A DNA stretch of 64,000 nt from Moritella marina ATCC 15381 (GCF_008931805.1 NZ_CP044399.1:3025370-3089369); one strand, 5' to 3'. Positions 8,484 through 18,805 are shown, numbered from the stretch's first letter. Numbers and translations: made by a program. Notes: generated by a model not told the origin, from the letters alone.

Positions 8484-11390
8484 TTAGTCGTTATACGCTT
8501 CAATTGGTGGGCATGAGCAGAATAAGTTACGGTCGCCATACACATCATCGATGCGGTTTACTTTAGGCCAGAACTTGTCTTTCTTCACGTAAGGTGCAGG
8601 GTAAACCGCAGTTTCACGGTCATAAGCACGATCCCAGTTAGCGTCAACAATATCAGCCAGTGTGTGTGGTGCGTTATGTAGTGGGCTTTGTTCTGCAGTC
8701 CACTCACCCGATTCAACTTTAGCTATCTCAGCACGGATGCCTGTCATTGCTTCAATGAAGCGATCTAATTCAGCTTTAGATTCTGATTCAGTCGGCTCAA
8801 TCATCAGCGTACCCGCAACTGGGAAGCTCATTGTTGGCGCGTGGAAACCATAATCCATTAGACGTTTAGCCACATCAGACTCGCTGATACCCGTTGCTTC
8901 TTTAAGTGGGCGTAAATCAATGATGCACTCGTGCGCAACACGATCATTACGGCCTTTATAAAGCACTGGGAACAGTGGGTCTAAGTTTTGAGCTAGGTAG
9001 TTAGCGTTTAAGATAGCTGTCTGTGTAGACGCTTTCAGGCCATCTGTACCCAACATGTTGATGTACATCCACGTAATAGGCAAGATGCTTGCGCTACCGA
9101 ACTGTGCAGCAGATACCGCACCGTTGTTACGGCTTTCTTTACCTGTGTCTGCTACTGAGTGACCAGCAACAAATGGTGCTAAATGCGCTTTAACGCCGAT
9201 AGGACCCATACCTGGACCACCGCCACCGTGTGGGATAGCGAATGTTTTATGTAAATTCAGGTGAGAAACGTCAGAGCCCATAGAACCAGGTGAAGTAAGA
9301 CCTACCTGTGCGTTCATGTTCGCGCCGTCCATGTAAACTTGGCCGCCGTTGTCATGAATGATTTGACAGATTTCTTTGATCGTTTCTTCGTATACACCGT
9401 GTGTCGATGGGTACGTGATCATGATGCAAGAAAGGTTGTCTTTCAGCTCTTCCGCTTTTTCACGTAAGTCTGCAACGTCAACGTTACCGTTTTCATCACA
9501 CTTAGTTACCACAACTTTCAGACCCGCCATTTGCGCTGATGCAGGGTTAGTACCGTGCGCAGAGCTAGGGATCAGACAGATGTTACGGTGTGAATCGCCA
9601 CGAGACTCATGGTATTTGTGAATTGCTAATAGACCAGCGTATTCGCCTTGAGCACCCGAGTTAGGTTGCATACAAATTGAATCGTAACCAGTGATAGTCA
9701 CTAACCAGTCTTCTAACAAGTCAATCATCACTTTATAACCAACCGCTTGATCTGCTGGGCAGAACGGGTGCATGTTGCTGAATTCAGGCCATGTTACTGG
9801 GATCATTTCTGCAACTGCATTGAGTTTCATTGTGCAAGAGCCTAATGAAATCATTGAATGGTTAAGGGCTAAATCTTTATTTTCCAGAGATTTAATATAA
9901 CGCATCATTTCTGTTTCTGAATGATGAGAGTTAAATACTGGGTGTGTTAGGAACTCTGATTCACGTTCAACTGATGCTGGGATAGACGTGCTACCTGTTG
10001 CAGCCAGTTCAGCTTCTAGTGCATCAATCGAGATACCGTGGTTATCACCAAGTAGTACGTCGAATAATGTTGCCAGATCAGCTTGGGTGATCGTTTCATC
10101 GATGCTGATACCCACTTGGTGATCAGTATCCAGACGGAAGTTGATGCCAGCCGCTAATGCGCGTGTCACAACTTTCTCTTTATTGTCCAGTAACTCGTTA
10201 TCAAGTTTCACTGTAATGGTATCAAACCAAGTATTGTTCACTAGGCTTAGACCGCCTTTAACAACACCAGCTGCTAATAAGTCAGTGAAACGGTTAACAC
10301 GCTTAGCAATATCTTTTAGGCCTTGAGGGCCGTGATATGTTGCGTAGAAACCAGCCATATTCGCTAATAATACCTGTGCAGTACAGATGTTTGAGTTCGC
10401 TTTTTCACGGCGAATGTGTTGTTCGCGCGTTTGCATTGCCATACGTAATGCGGGTTTACCATGGGTGTCTTTAGAAACACCAATGATACGACCTGGCATA
10501 GAACGCTTATGTTTGTCACAGCTTGCGAAGAACGCCGCGTGTGGACCGCCATAACCCATAGGTACACCAAAGCGTTGTGAACTACCAAACGCCATGTCTG
10601 CGCCAAGTTCTGCCGGTGATTTAATACGGGTTAGTGCTAATAAATCAGAGCCAACTGCAACAACACCTTTTTTCGCTTGGATAGCAGCAATAATGTCGCT
10701 GATATCTGTAACGTCACCGTTAGTACCTGGGTACTGAAGTACCGCACCAAACAAGTCATGCTCGGGCGCTGTTTCTGCAGGGCCGCGAAGAATAGTGAAA
10801 CCGAAGTGCTCCGCACGTTCGATCATCACGTCAGCTACTTGTGGGTGTACGCTGTCGGCGATAAAGAAGTTATCACATTTTTTGTTTTTAGAAACACGCT
10901 TACACATTGCCATTGCTTCAGCTGCTGCTGTTGCTTCGTCAAGTAGTGATGCGCTTGCTAGGTCCATGCCTGTTAAGTCACAAGTCATAGTTTGGAAGTT
11001 AAGTAGCGCTTCTAAACGACCTTGTGCAATTTCTGGTTGGTAAGGCGTATAAGCCGTGTACCAGCCTGGATTTTCGAATACGTTACGGAGGATAACATTC
11101 GGCACGTTTGTACCGTAATAGCCCATACCAATGTAGCTTTTGTTGACTGTGTTCTTCGCTGCGATGGCTTTTAATTCTTGCAGTGCGGCAACTTCAGATA
11201 ACTGATGGCCAGCAACAACGTCTTCTGCCAATAAGATTGAACTAGGTACAGTTTGTTGGATAAGGTCTTCTAAAGAGTCAGCGCCAACTTTCGTTAACAT
11301 TGCTTTAGTTTCTTCGCTGCAAGGGCCAATGTGGCGACGGGCGAAGTTATCATTCTGCTCTAACTGGGCAAGTGGGGTATGGGTTTTCAT
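8484..11390 (-). CDS. gcvP: Glycine dehydrogenase (decarboxylating), P protein
   Basis: The P protein of the glycine cleavage system decarboxylates glycine with pyridoxal phosphate and passes the aminomethyl group to lipoyl-GcvH. The 968-residue length is usual for the fused (two-half) bacterial form. The PLP-lysine motif is visible near residue 712 ([16 protein letters not shown]), preceded by the conserved region [10 protein letters not shown]. The N-terminus has NFARRHIGP as in most GcvP. An AGGGAA ribosome site precedes the ATG. It is the last gene of gcvT-gcvH-gcvP; a hairpin lies just upstream, between gcvH and gcvP. Confidence 0.98.
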   Translation of the reverse strand: MKTHTPLAQLEQNDNFARRHIGPCSEETKAMLTKVGADSLEDLIQQTVPSSILLAEDVVAGHQLSEVAALQELKAIAAKNTVNKSYIGMGYYGTNVPNVILRNVFENPGWYTAYTPYQPEIAQGRLEALLNFQTMTCDLTGMDLASASLLDEATAAAEAMAMCKRVSKNKKCDNFFIADSVHPQVADVMIERAEHFGFTILRGPAETAPEHDLFGAVLQYPGTNGDVTDISDIIAAIQAKKGVVAVGSDLLALTRIKSPAELGADMAFGSSQRFGVPMGYGGPHAAFFASCDKHKRSMPGRIIGVSKDTHGKPALRMAMQTREQHIRREKANSNICTAQVLLANMAGFYATYHGPQGLKDIAKRVNRFTDLLAAGVVKGGLSLVNNTWFDTITVKLDNELLDNKEKVVTRALAAGINFRLDTDHQVGISIDETITQADLATLFDVLLGDNHGISIDALEAELAATGSTSIPASVERESEFLTHPVFNSHHSETEMMRYIKSLENKDLALNHSMISLGSCTMKLNAVAEMIPVTWPEFSNMHPFCPADQAVGYKVMIDLLEDWLVTITGYDSICMQPNSGAQGEYAGLLAIHKYHESRGDSHRNICLIPSSAHGTNPASAQMAGLKVVVTKCDENGNVDVADLREKAEELKDNLSCIMITYPSTHGVYEETIKEICQIIHDNGGQVYMDGANMNAQVGLTSPGSMGSDVSHLNLHKTFAIPHGGGGPGMGPIGVKAHLAPFVAGHSVADTGKESRNNGAVSAAQFGSASILPITWMYINMLGTDGLKASTQTAILNANYLAQNLDPLFPVLYKGRNDRVAHECIIDLRPLKEATGISESDVAKRLMDYGFHAPTMSFPVAGTLMIEPTESESKAELDRFIEAMTGIRAEIAKVESGEWTAEQSPLHNAPHTLADIVDANWDRAYDRETAVYPAPYVKKDKFWPKVNRIDDVYGDRNLFCSCPPIEAYND

Positions 11391-11447
11391 GCAATTCCCT
11401 GTATATTTTACTATTACAAAATAAAAATAGCGTTTACAAAATTAAAA

Positions 11448-11474
11448 AAAACCCCGAGGCAAGCTCAGGGTTTC
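11448..11474 (-). terminator. Terminator-like hairpin between gcvH and gcvP
   Basis: Read on the minus strand, AACCCTGAG-cttg-CCTCGGGGTT is followed by a run of T residues, the form of an intrinsic terminator. It sits inside the gcv operon, in the 92-bp gap between gcvH and gcvP. It may give partial termination, so that less gcvP than gcvTH is made, or protect the upstream message from 3' decay. Confidence 0.75.
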
Positions 11475-11482
11475 AACAACAA

Positions 11483-11869
11483 TTAGTCTTCGATTGATTC
11501 TGCATAACCAGCAGCGTCAAGTAACGCTTCTAGTTGGCTTTCGTCAGACGCTTTAACGCGGAACAACCAGCCTTCGCCGAATGCATCCGAGTTAACTAGC
11601 TCTGGAGAATCTTCAAGCTCTTCATTGATTGCAACAACTTCACCAGAAATCGGTGCGTAGATGTCTGAAGCAGCTTTAACAGATTCGCCTACAGCACAAT
11701 CTTCGCCGGCTTCAACTTCATCACCAACATCAGGTAAATCGATGAATACCATGTCACCAAGTAAGCCTTGGGCATGTTCAGTAATACCAACAGTAAATGT
11801 ACCGTCTTCTTCTCGACGAACCCATTCATGTGAAGTTGCATATTTTAGTTCAGCTGGGATATTGCTCAT
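11483..11869 (-). CDS. gcvH: Glycine cleavage system H protein
   Basis: GcvH carries the aminomethyl group between the P, T and L proteins on a lipoyl arm. The 128-residue length is typical. The lipoylated residue is Lys65 in GESVKAASD, and the sequence begins with the conserved [12 protein letters not shown] and [12 protein letters not shown]. Second gene of the operon, 63 bp after gcvT, with an AAAGGAA ribosome site. No anomaly is seen. Confidence 0.98.
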   Translation of the reverse strand: MSNIPAELKYATSHEWVRREEDGTFTVGITEHAQGLLGDMVFIDLPDVGDEVEAGEDCAVGESVKAASDIYAPISGEVVAINEELEDSPELVNSDAFGEGWLFRVKASDESQLEALLDAAGYAESIED

Positions 11870-11932
11870 TGTTGAAATTCCTTTTGTCTTATACTTAAAT
11901 GATTATGTTTTTATTTGGTAGCACTAAATAAG

Positions 11933-13027
11933 TTAAACCAGTTTTTTACCATTACGAACAAACGCGGGTTTAGTCACTGCAACTGGTACAAACTTCTTAC
12001 GCATTTCAACTTCAGCTGTTTCGCCGATTGATGCTGGAACACGTGCAAATGCAATGCTGTAACCTAACGTTGGTGAGAAGCTACCACTAGTGATAACGCC
12101 TTCACATGCTTCGCCTGCAGCGTTAGTAAATACGACTTTTTGACCAGTACGTAAAATACCTTTAGCTTCCAGAACCAAACCAACAAGTTTATCTGTACCT
12201 GCTGCTTTTTGAGCAGTAAGTGCAGCGCGACCAATAAAGTCACGTTCTTGTGGTTCCCAAGCAATCGTCCAGCCCATATTAGCGGCTAGCGGTGATACGG
12301 TTTCATCCATATCTAAACCATAAAGGTTCATGCCAGCTTCTAAGCGTAGTGTATCACGTGCGCCTAGTCCTGCTGGTTGAACACCTGCGTCCACAAGTTG
12401 CTGCCATAAATCGCAAGCTTGGTCTTGTGGCACAACGATTTCATAACCTGCTTCACCGGTATAACCCGTTGTAGCAATAAACAAACTACCCGCTTGTACA
12501 CCAAAGAATGGCTTCATGCCTTCAACAGCGGCGTTTTGCTCGGCTGTGAAAACGGTTGCAGCTTTTTCTTTCGCTTTAGGGCCTTGAACCGCAATCATTG
12601 CGAGTTCAGGTAACTCAGTAACAGCAACAGAGAAATCTGCAGCTTGTTTGTTGATCCAGGCTAAATCTTTAACACGGGTCGCTGAGTTAACCACTAAACG
12701 GTAGTATTCATCATTGAAGAAGTAAACGATAAGGTCATCAATAACCCCACCATCTTGTTGTAACATTCCGGTATAAAGTGCTTTACCAGAAACAGTTAAT
12801 TTTGCCACATCGTTGGCAAGTAAATAACGTAAGAACGACTTTGCATCAGAGCCTTTAATATCAACGATGGTCATGTGTGACACATCGAACATACCCGCAT
12901 CTTCGCGTACAGCATTATGTTCAGCAATCTGGGAACCGTAATTGATTGGCATATCCCAACCATGAAAGTCCACCATTTTTGCCCCTGCTTCTACGTGCTT
13001 CGGGAACAGTACTGTTTGTTGAGCCAT
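11933..13027 (-). CDS. gcvT: Aminomethyltransferase, glycine cleavage T protein
   Basis: The T protein releases ammonia from the aminomethyl-lipoyl intermediate and transfers the one-carbon unit to tetrahydrofolate, giving 5,10-methylene-THF. The 364-residue length fits the family. Recognisable blocks are [14 protein letters not shown] near the N-terminus, FDVSHM around residue 48, and [14 protein letters not shown] in the central region. It is the first gene of the gcv operon and is preceded by a good AAAGGAA ribosome site. Its upstream region shows no glycine riboswitch that I can recognise, so regulation is more likely by GcvA- or Lrp-type proteins. Confidence 0.98.
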   Translation of the reverse strand: MAQQTVLFPKHVEAGAKMVDFHGWDMPINYGSQIAEHNAVREDAGMFDVSHMTIVDIKGSDAKSFLRYLLANDVAKLTVSGKALYTGMLQQDGGVIDDLIVYFFNDEYYRLVVNSATRVKDLAWINKQAADFSVAVTELPELAMIAVQGPKAKEKAATVFTAEQNAAVEGMKPFFGVQAGSLFIATTGYTGEAGYEIVVPQDQACDLWQQLVDAGVQPAGLGARDTLRLEAGMNLYGLDMDETVSPLAANMGWTIAWEPQERDFIGRAALTAQKAAGTDKLVGLVLEAKGILRTGQKVVFTNAAGEACEGVITSGSFSPTLGYSIAFARVPASIGETAEVEMRKKFVPVAVTKPAFVRNGKKLV

Positions 13028-13443
13028 TCTATAATTCCTTTAATTGACAGTTATTAATCAAGACTTTGGGATCAAGTAAAATTGCTTTTTGCTTTAGATA
13101 AAGTCCTATATAAGGCTTTATATAAAACGGTCATGTAAAGCCTATTACATGACAATGATTTTATTATACCCCTAGATAGCATTCGTTAAAAATTATTTAA
13201 AGAATAGAAAATCTAATGGTTAACAAAATAATAATGCCGAGGAGGCTAACACTTAAATAGCGAGAAAAGTTATTTGAGGGGGATAATGACGTTGTAGATC
13301 ACAAAAAATGCATTGAAGGCAGCTAGATTTATCGATTATTGGCTATATTAACAATGATTAAGCTATTAAGATGATAAAAACAGCAGCACGTAACATTATT
13401 ATAACTAATGCAAACAGGGTGTTTACATTAGTTATTCTCATCA
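13028..13443. promoter_or_regulatory. gcvTHP upstream region, with hairpin-forming repeats
   Basis: AT-rich, no gene. It must hold the gcvT promoter. Two dyads are visible: TCATGTAA/TTTACATGA around 13130-13153, and ATAACTAATG/CATTAGTTAT (13401-13435) with a further AAAC/GTTT inside. I looked for the tandem glycine riboswitch found before gcvT in some Vibrio and Bacillus and did not see its conserved purine-rich blocks. Confidence 0.45.
13401..13435. repeat. 10-bp inverted repeat near the ubiI 3' end
   Basis: ATAACTAATG pairs perfectly with CATTAGTTAT around a 15-nt middle that itself has AAAC/GTTT. There is no T run on either side, so it is not a classical terminator. It may be an RNA processing signal or an operator for gcvT. 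Confidence 0.5.
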
Positions 13444-13481
13444 ATAGTGCGATTAATCAGGCTGATTAATTACACTATTTT
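13444..13481. terminator. Hairpin terminator after ubiI
   Basis: Outer arms ATAGTG/CACTAT enclose the inner perfect arms ATTAATCAG/CTGATTAAT. Four T residues follow on the plus strand and four A residues precede, so the T tail is better for plus-strand transcripts; nevertheless it lies 24 bp after the ubiI stop and probably ends that message. Confidence 0.55.
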
Positions 13482-13501
13482 CAGGGTTTAGTGTGATCAG
13501 C

Positions 13502-14719
13502 TTAACGACTACTGTCTGATTTAGCAAGATCAGGTAACTCACCTTCCAACCCCATCGCCCGTTTAATAAAGCTTAACTTTAACCCCGGTAATGTATTCGA
13601 TAAGGTTAAGCCAATATCGCGGAAAATGCGTTTCGCGGGATGGCCGCCACTGAATAAACGTTTTAACCCTTCCATGCTTGAGATCATCACCGCTGCTTCA
13701 GCTTTACGCCAGCGTTCAAATTTACGCAAGTGCGCATGGCTACCAATGTCTTTATTGGCAAGGTGATTTTCTAATACACATTGTGCCAAACTCGCCGCAT
13801 CTAACAAACCAAGGTTAACACCCTGCCCTGCTAACGGGTGAATGGTATGTGCAGCATCGCCAATTAACGCCACACGATCACTGGCAAAACTACGGGCATA
13901 ACGCATCCTAAGTGGAAATGCCTGACGTTGGCCTTCCACTTTACACAAACCTAAACGGCCATCAAACGCCACGGTCAATTGCTTGTTGAATTCGCTTTCG
14001 TCCATAGCGAGCAGTTCAGTGGCACGCTCGGGTGGTAATGACCACACGATAGAACACAGATCCGGTTGCCACAAAGGTAAGAAAGCTAATGGCCCTTCTG
14101 GATTAAAGATCTGACGCGCACAAGATTGATGCGGTTCCACAGTGCGGATATTGGCCACGATCGCATGGTGATTATAATCCCATGTCGTCAGTGGAATATC
14201 CACTTGTGAACGGGTCCATGAATTAGCACCATCAGCACCGACGATCAGTTTCGCGTACACAGGTTCTTGACCGTCTAGGGTTAAACAAGCAGCGTCATCG
14301 CCACGGCTTAACTTACTAATACGTGTATCGGTTAATAAGGTAATGTTACTGGCTTTTTCTATTTGTTCTAACAGTGCTAACTGGATCACTTTGTTTTCAA
14401 CTAAGTGACCTAAGGTATCTGTCATTAACGCATCGCCGTCGAAATCGATCTGGCCAAAGCCGTTACGATCCCACACTTGCATTGCGCCATAAGCTTGATG
14501 GCGACGGCTTACGATACCAGTCCACGCATCAACATTTTTCAGTATGTTTTGGCTCGCACGGCTCAGTGCACTGACGCGTAATTCTGGTGATTCACCTAAT
14601 TCGCGATCCGGTGCATTACCTTCGATAACCACGATCTTAAGGGTGGTTTCCTTTAACGCTGCAGCAAAAGCAAGTCCAACCATGCCACCGCCAACAACCG
14701 CAATATCATAAGATTGCAT
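13502..14719 (-). CDS. ubiI: FAD-dependent ubiquinone-pathway hydroxylase, UbiI/VisC type
   Basis: Members of this family hydroxylate the polyprenyl-phenol ring in ubiquinone synthesis; UbiI acts at C5. The protein (405 residues) begins with the dinucleotide-binding fold (AVVGGGMVGLAFA) and has the second FAD motif, ALIGDAAHTIHPLAGQGVNLG, in the C-terminal half, with DG motif IVGADGANS in the middle. It follows ubiH on the same strand with 36 bp between, the arrangement known in E. coli (ubiH-ubiI-gcvT). Assignment to UbiI rather than UbiF rests mainly on that synteny. Confidence 0.9.
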   Translation of the reverse strand: MQSYDIAVVGGGMVGLAFAAALKETTLKIVVIEGNAPDRELGESPELRVSALSRASQNILKNVDAWTGIVSRRHQAYGAMQVWDRNGFGQIDFDGDALMTDTLGHLVENKVIQLALLEQIEKASNITLLTDTRISKLSRGDDAACLTLDGQEPVYAKLIVGADGANSWTRSQVDIPLTTWDYNHHAIVANIRTVEPHQSCARQIFNPEGPLAFLPLWQPDLCSIVWSLPPERATELLAMDESEFNKQLTVAFDGRLGLCKVEGQRQAFPLRMRYARSFASDRVALIGDAAHTIHPLAGQGVNLGLLDAASLAQCVLENHLANKDIGSHAHLRKFERWRKAEAAVMISSMEGLKRLFSGGHPAKRIFRDIGLTLSNTLPGLKLSFIKRAMGLEGELPDLAKSDSSR

Positions 14720-14755
14720 ATAATATCCTGACTCTAATTTTAAGGTCTTAAATAG

Positions 14756-15961
14756 TTAAAATAGCTTGAACGCGCCAAGTGCTTGACGTGCCAGTGCGCG
14801 TTTATATTCTGGTTTGTAGCCCATAGTATGTAGGGCGAGATTACGACCAGCCACCAGCGGCGCGTAGTCATTAGCAAACAAGGTCGCTAATGAGGTCGTC
14901 ATCCAAATCGTTTTCTGATGATCGCCTTGACGCTTATGCCAATAACCTTTAGTGACGGCTTGATTGCCGACATCTTGATCGTTTAAAAAGGCTTGTTCAA
15001 TTTGATGATGCAATACCGCCACATCACGTAAGCCCAGGTTATAACCCTGACCCGCAATCGGGTGTAGTGCATGCGCCGCATTACCAATCACCACACTGCG
15101 ATGTTGGGTTGGTTCTAACGCTTCTGTTAATAGCAACGGATATGAAAAACGCTGGCCAGTTTTGGTAAATTTCCCTAAACGGTAACCAAAACGCTGCTGT
15201 AAACGCGCTAAGAAATCTTTATCATTTAAGGCCATGATCGCATCAACTTCATCGCTACGCACTGACCAGACTAAAGAACTGCGTTGCTCTGTCATCGGCA
15301 ATAAGGCTAATGGACCAGTATCGGTAAAGCGCTCAAAAGCTTTGCCTTCGTGCAATTTACTGGTGGTGACATTGGCAATGATCGCCGTTTGTTCAAAGTC
15401 GGTCACTTCAATAGGCACGTTCGTTAACTGACGTACCATAGAGTTGTTACCGTCGGCACCGATTAATAACTTACAACGTATTTGCTGACCGTCATCCAAG
15501 GTAAGATCGGTATGCGTAATGTGGCGATCTAAGCTGACTAATTGATTCGGGCAATACCAGTTAATATTGTCCATGTTAGCAAGATCTTGTTGGAAAATAT
15601 GTCCCGCGGTTTGCAGCTCGATCACCTGCCCTAGTGCAGGCAAGTTATATTCGCTGTGATCCAGACGGGTGAATCCCCAATGGCCACGATCGGATACATG
15701 AATATGTTCAATCGCTGTCGCTGTCGGGGCGATCTTATGCCACAGCTTAAACTGATTTAAGATCTGTTGTGAGCCATACGATAAAGCAATCACCCGCGCA
15801 TCAAAACCAGGGTGGTTACTGGTCGTTGGTGGATTGGCATCAATTAACGCGATGGATAATTGACGACCATCTTGGTGTTGTATTTGGCTTACCGCGTGTG
15901 CAAGTGTTGCACCGACCATACCGGCGCCTACAATTGCAATATCATATTCAACCACTGACAT
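14756..15961 (-). CDS. ubiH: 2-octaprenyl-6-methoxyphenol hydroxylase
   Basis: UbiH is the flavin monooxygenase that adds the C1 hydroxyl in ubiquinone synthesis. The 401-residue protein has the N-terminal Rossmann motif AIVGAGMVGATLA, the UbiH-like segment FDARVIALSYGS around residue 55, IGADGNNS in the middle and VIGNAAHALHPIAGQGYN in the C-terminal half. It precedes ubiI and probably shares its message. In many relatives pepP precedes ubiH; here a Sel1-repeat gene and a large inverted repeat do so instead. Confidence 0.93.
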   Translation of the reverse strand: MSVVEYDIAIVGAGMVGATLAHAVSQIQHQDGRQLSIALIDANPPTTSNHPGFDARVIALSYGSQQILNQFKLWHKIAPTATAIEHIHVSDRGHWGFTRLDHSEYNLPALGQVIELQTAGHIFQQDLANMDNINWYCPNQLVSLDRHITHTDLTLDDGQQIRCKLLIGADGNNSMVRQLTNVPIEVTDFEQTAIIANVTTSKLHEGKAFERFTDTGPLALLPMTEQRSSLVWSVRSDEVDAIMALNDKDFLARLQQRFGYRLGKFTKTGQRFSYPLLLTEALEPTQHRSVVIGNAAHALHPIAGQGYNLGLRDVAVLHHQIEQAFLNDQDVGNQAVTKGYWHKRQGDHQKTIWMTTSLATLFANDYAPLVAGRNLALHTMGYKPEYKRALARQALGAFKLF

Positions 15962-16102
15962 TTCGATCCTAACAAGTTATTGAAATTAAAAACGATGACA
16001 CTATAACAAAGCCAACAAACCCGAACAATAAAACCGTATTAACATACATAACTAAGGCAAATAGCTAAGATAAGTAGCTAGGCTCACCATTATTAGCATA
16101 TC

Positions 16103-16186
16103 GATTAAAGAAAGCTGCCTGTTGCTGGCATGGATGCCAGCCCCAAGCCCCCAGGGATGGGTTCATGGCGTGGCAGCGTCTTTAAT
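16103..16186. repeat. 84-bp intergenic inverted-repeat element
   Basis: The arms GATTAAAGAAAGCTGCC and GGCAGCGTCTTTAATC (one base shorter) bound the element. Inside is a second palindrome, CTGGCAT-GG-ATGCCAG, then a C/G-rich tract. It is much more GC-rich than its surroundings and lies between the Sel1 gene and ubiH. It has the form of a dispersed palindromic unit or small MITE, but only one copy was noticed here. Confidence 0.7.
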
Positions 16187-16218
16187 CTATATGCGGCAAA
16201 GTTTATATAATTACAGCA

Positions 16219-17001
16219 TCAGCCTTCGAATCGGGTTTCTATTGGTAAATAAGCTAAAAAGCCTTGTTGTAAGTGATCAAACTGCGCTTTACCCACCAAG
16301 ATCTCGGTCGAGTTTAACGCTTGTGTCATCTCTGGTTCTGCGGCGATAGCCTCGTCGACACCGGCCTTTGCCGCTAATAATGTCCACGCGTACGCCTTTA
16401 ATTTATCGGCTTCAACGCCTTCACCACGGTAATACATCACCGCAATGTTCTGCCATGCTTGGGTATAACCTTGCTCAGCAGCTTTGTTGTACCAGTCAAA
16501 CGCTTTGCTTTGATCTTGAAAACAACCCGCCCCCTGATCCAACATACTGGCGAGATTATACTGCGCCTGTACTAACCCGAGTGTGGCAGCTTGCTCAAAA
16601 TAGCTAAACGCCAATACCGCATTAGGTTTACCCTGCGGTCCTTGCCCTGGTAAATTCCCTTGTAAATACAACAGCGCCAGATTAAATAATGACTCTGGGT
16701 GGCCACAATCGCCAGCGCGTTGGTAACAACTTAACGCTTGGCTTAAATAGGTTTGCTGGCCATCACCTTGCTCATACTGCAACGCCAATAAATATAGCGC
16801 CAAAACCACACCTTCATCGGCTTGTGCTCGACAAAACTCAAAGGCTTGCTGTGGATTAGTATAAGCATGGTAAGTCTGACTAAATTGCTTATTACGCGCG
16901 GCATGTTGCTCAGCGGTAAATGCAGATTCAGGCCAAACGACAGGTGCAGCGGCTTTTGATTTATGATTCCACTGCGCCGTTAATTTGTTTATTAAAGACA
17001 T
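16219..17001 (-). CDS. Sel1-like repeat (TPR-type) protein
   Basis: A 260-residue protein built of Sel1-like helical repeats. Several units of the A-x-x-x-Y-x-x-A-A-x-x-G type are visible, such as YQRAGDCGHPESLFNLALLY, YFEQAATLGLVQAQYNLA and WYNKAAEQGYTQAWQNIA, spanning residues ~60-200. No signal peptide is evident, so it is probably cytoplasmic. Sel1 proteins act as scaffolds for protein complexes; the partner is unknown. A strong AAGGAG ribosome site precedes the start. It lies between ygfB and ubiH, the place of pepP in E. coli and Vibrio. Confidence 0.8.
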   Translation of the reverse strand: MSLINKLTAQWNHKSKAAAPVVWPESAFTAEQHAARNKQFSQTYHAYTNPQQAFEFCRAQADEGVVLALYLLALQYEQGDGQQTYLSQALSCYQRAGDCGHPESLFNLALLYLQGNLPGQGPQGKPNAVLAFSYFEQAATLGLVQAQYNLASMLDQGAGCFQDQSKAFDWYNKAAEQGYTQAWQNIAVMYYRGEGVEADKLKAYAWTLLAAKAGVDEAIAAEPEMTQALNSTEILVGKAQFDHLQQGFLAYLPIETRFEG

Positions 17002-17177
17002 AAAACACTCCTTGTCCTATTCATTTAATGCTAACTGTTTAAGTTAGATATCGCCATCCAGCGATTAATTTCCATTCCGGTAAAGCCAATATGCGCAACA
17101 TTATCATAGCGAGCTAAGGCAATGTTGCGCTTGCGATAAATCATCTTTTATCGCATTAATGCAGTACTTATGTCGTA

Positions 17178-17744
17178 CTAGTGCAGTACAGGTACCGCAG
17201 GGATATCACCATCGCTTAATTCGTTGAAGCAATAAGTCGCGCCCATACGCACGTATTCAACGATCTCGTAAAAAGCTTCTTCCGCTTCATTACTGTCGTC
17301 ATCTGTATCTACGTCCATTTGCGCAATACTGGCAAAGTCAGCAATCAGTTCTTTCACATCATCGCTGGCTTTGGTTTCTGTTGAATGCACCATACCAAAA
17401 CCGCCAAGGAAACCTTGAACCCATTCTGCTAATGCTTCCATACGGATCTCTAACGCTTGGTCCATGTCAGGTAACAACAATTCAAAACCTAATGTCATGT
17501 CCTTTAATGCTGCTTCACTGCTGCTGTATACATCCGCTAAGATTGGCTGTAGTGAGTCAGGGATACCTAGACCTTCGTTAATGAGTTCGTCAAACGGGAC
17601 TAACCATGCTTTGTTGTCTAGCTTTACGCCGCCACATAATAAACCACAGATCACACCGTGCACATCGGCAGGGTTCACTAATAAATCGCTTTGTTGTAGC
17701 TGCGCGTTTACGTCAGCAAAAAGAGGAAGTTTAACTTTATCCAT
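17178..17744 (-). CDS. ygfB: YgfB/YecA (UPF0149) family protein
   Basis: A 188-residue acidic protein of the UPF0149 family. The N-terminal segment NPADVHGVICGLLCGG and the central EWVQGFLGGFG are hallmarks. Its molecular role is poorly defined; in Pseudomonas YgfB influences beta-lactam resistance through AmpD regulation. In enterics it precedes pepP-ubiH-ubiI and is divergent from zapA, as the flanking genes here still reflect, although zapA is now 2.4 kb away. The absence of the C-terminal SEC-C zinc motif distinguishes it from SecA-linked YecA forms. Confidence 0.88.
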   Translation of the reverse strand: MDKVKLPLFADVNAQLQQSDLLVNPADVHGVICGLLCGGVKLDNKAWLVPFDELINEGLGIPDSLQPILADVYSSSEAALKDMTLGFELLLPDMDQALEIRMEALAEWVQGFLGGFGMVHSTETKASDDVKELIADFASIAQMDVDTDDDSNEAEEAFYEIVEYVRMGATYCFNELSDGDIPAVPVLH

Positions 17745-17890
17745 GTGAGGACCTTACCAATTGATTAATGTATTTAGAATAATGGAGAACATATTAGCAT
17801 TTCACCCAGATCAAGACCATAGCCAAACAAGGCCCACCTTGCAGTGCCTAATCCTTAATCGCTAGCGATAGCCTGGTGATCACAAAGATA

Positions 17891-18805
17891 TTATTCGCAG
17901 CCGTGTTGGTCTTGATCATAACATTGCTGTTTGAGCCAACGCCCAAGCTTGACGATATCAGTTTGCTTGGCGCGGGATTTTTTATAAACAAAGTAAAAAC
18001 TATCACCGGTTAAGATCTCGTGCATCGGAATACGCACAAAGTTATGCTGGCGGTCTTGATCGTTCATTAAGTAATGGTTCACCAAGGTGATGCCCTGATC
18101 ATAACGTGCCGCTTCAGCCGCCATTAACATATGGCTGAAGTAGTTCATCTTCACGGTTTTTGGCAAGGTAAATCCACCTAACTCGCACCAGCGTTGCCAA
18201 TCTTCACCTAACGCACTATTGGGAAACACCGACTGCACCGACAATAACGGATATTCCCACAACGCCTCAGGCAAGGATTTATCTTGGATCTGCTGCCAGA
18301 TCTTCTTGCCACACACCGGATATAACCGCTCGGCATAGAGCAGCTGACTCACAAAGTTACGTTTCGGCGGGTACACAGTAATAAAGCAATCTGCCACTTG
18401 ATCGCTGCAGTCTGGTTCATCCGCCACCATATTCAACGACAACTCAATCTCAGGGTATTGCTGACGTAAACTATCTAAGCGTGGGATCAACCATTTCACC
18501 GCTAATGAACTGTATAAGGCTAAACGGATCTTGCCCGATTTACCCTCACGGATCTGCTGACTGGCGTTGGATATATTCGCCATCGATTGGCTGACTTCTT
18601 CATAATAACGCTCGCCCATGTCAGTCAGCGACAAGGTACGACCTTTACGGTTAAACATTGATTCGCCGAGATATTCTTCCAACTGACGTACCTGATGACT
18701 CACCGCACTTTGGGTGATATTGAGTTGATCGGCGGCTTTAGAAAAACTATTAAAACGCGCAACCGCTTCAAAACATTGTAAGGCGCGTAACGGGGGAAGT
18801 TTCAT
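17891..18805 (-). CDS. LysR-family regulator, GcvA-like
   Basis: A 304-residue LysR-type regulator. The N-terminal winged helix (FSKAADQLNITQSAVSHQVR, residues 22-41) and opening PLRALQCFEAVARFNSF resemble GcvA, the regulator of glycine cleavage in E. coli. The C-terminal effector domain follows. It is divergent from an EamA transporter 141 bp away, the usual layout when a LysR protein controls its neighbour. It could regulate that transporter, or gcvTHP a few kilobases away; the sequence cannot decide between the two. Confidence 0.85.
   Translation of the reverse strand: MKLPPLRALQCFEAVARFNSFSKAADQLNITQSAVSHQVRQLEEYLGESMFNRKGRTLSLTDMGERYYEEVSQSMANISNASQQIREGKSGKIRLALYSSLAVKWLIPRLDSLRQQYPEIELSLNMVADEPDCSDQVADCFITVYPPKRNFVSQLLYAERLYPVCGKKIWQQIQDKSLPEALWEYPLLSVQSVFPNSALGEDWQRWCELGGFTLPKTVKMNYFSHMLMAAEAARYDQGITLVNHYLMNDQDRQHNFVRIPMHEILTGDSFYFVYKKSRAKQTDIVKLGRWLKQQCYDQDQHGCE

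Noticed and set aside
13028-13400. Glycine riboswitch before gcvT
   Set aside because: I looked for the conserved purine-rich blocks of the tandem aptamer on the minus strand and found none.
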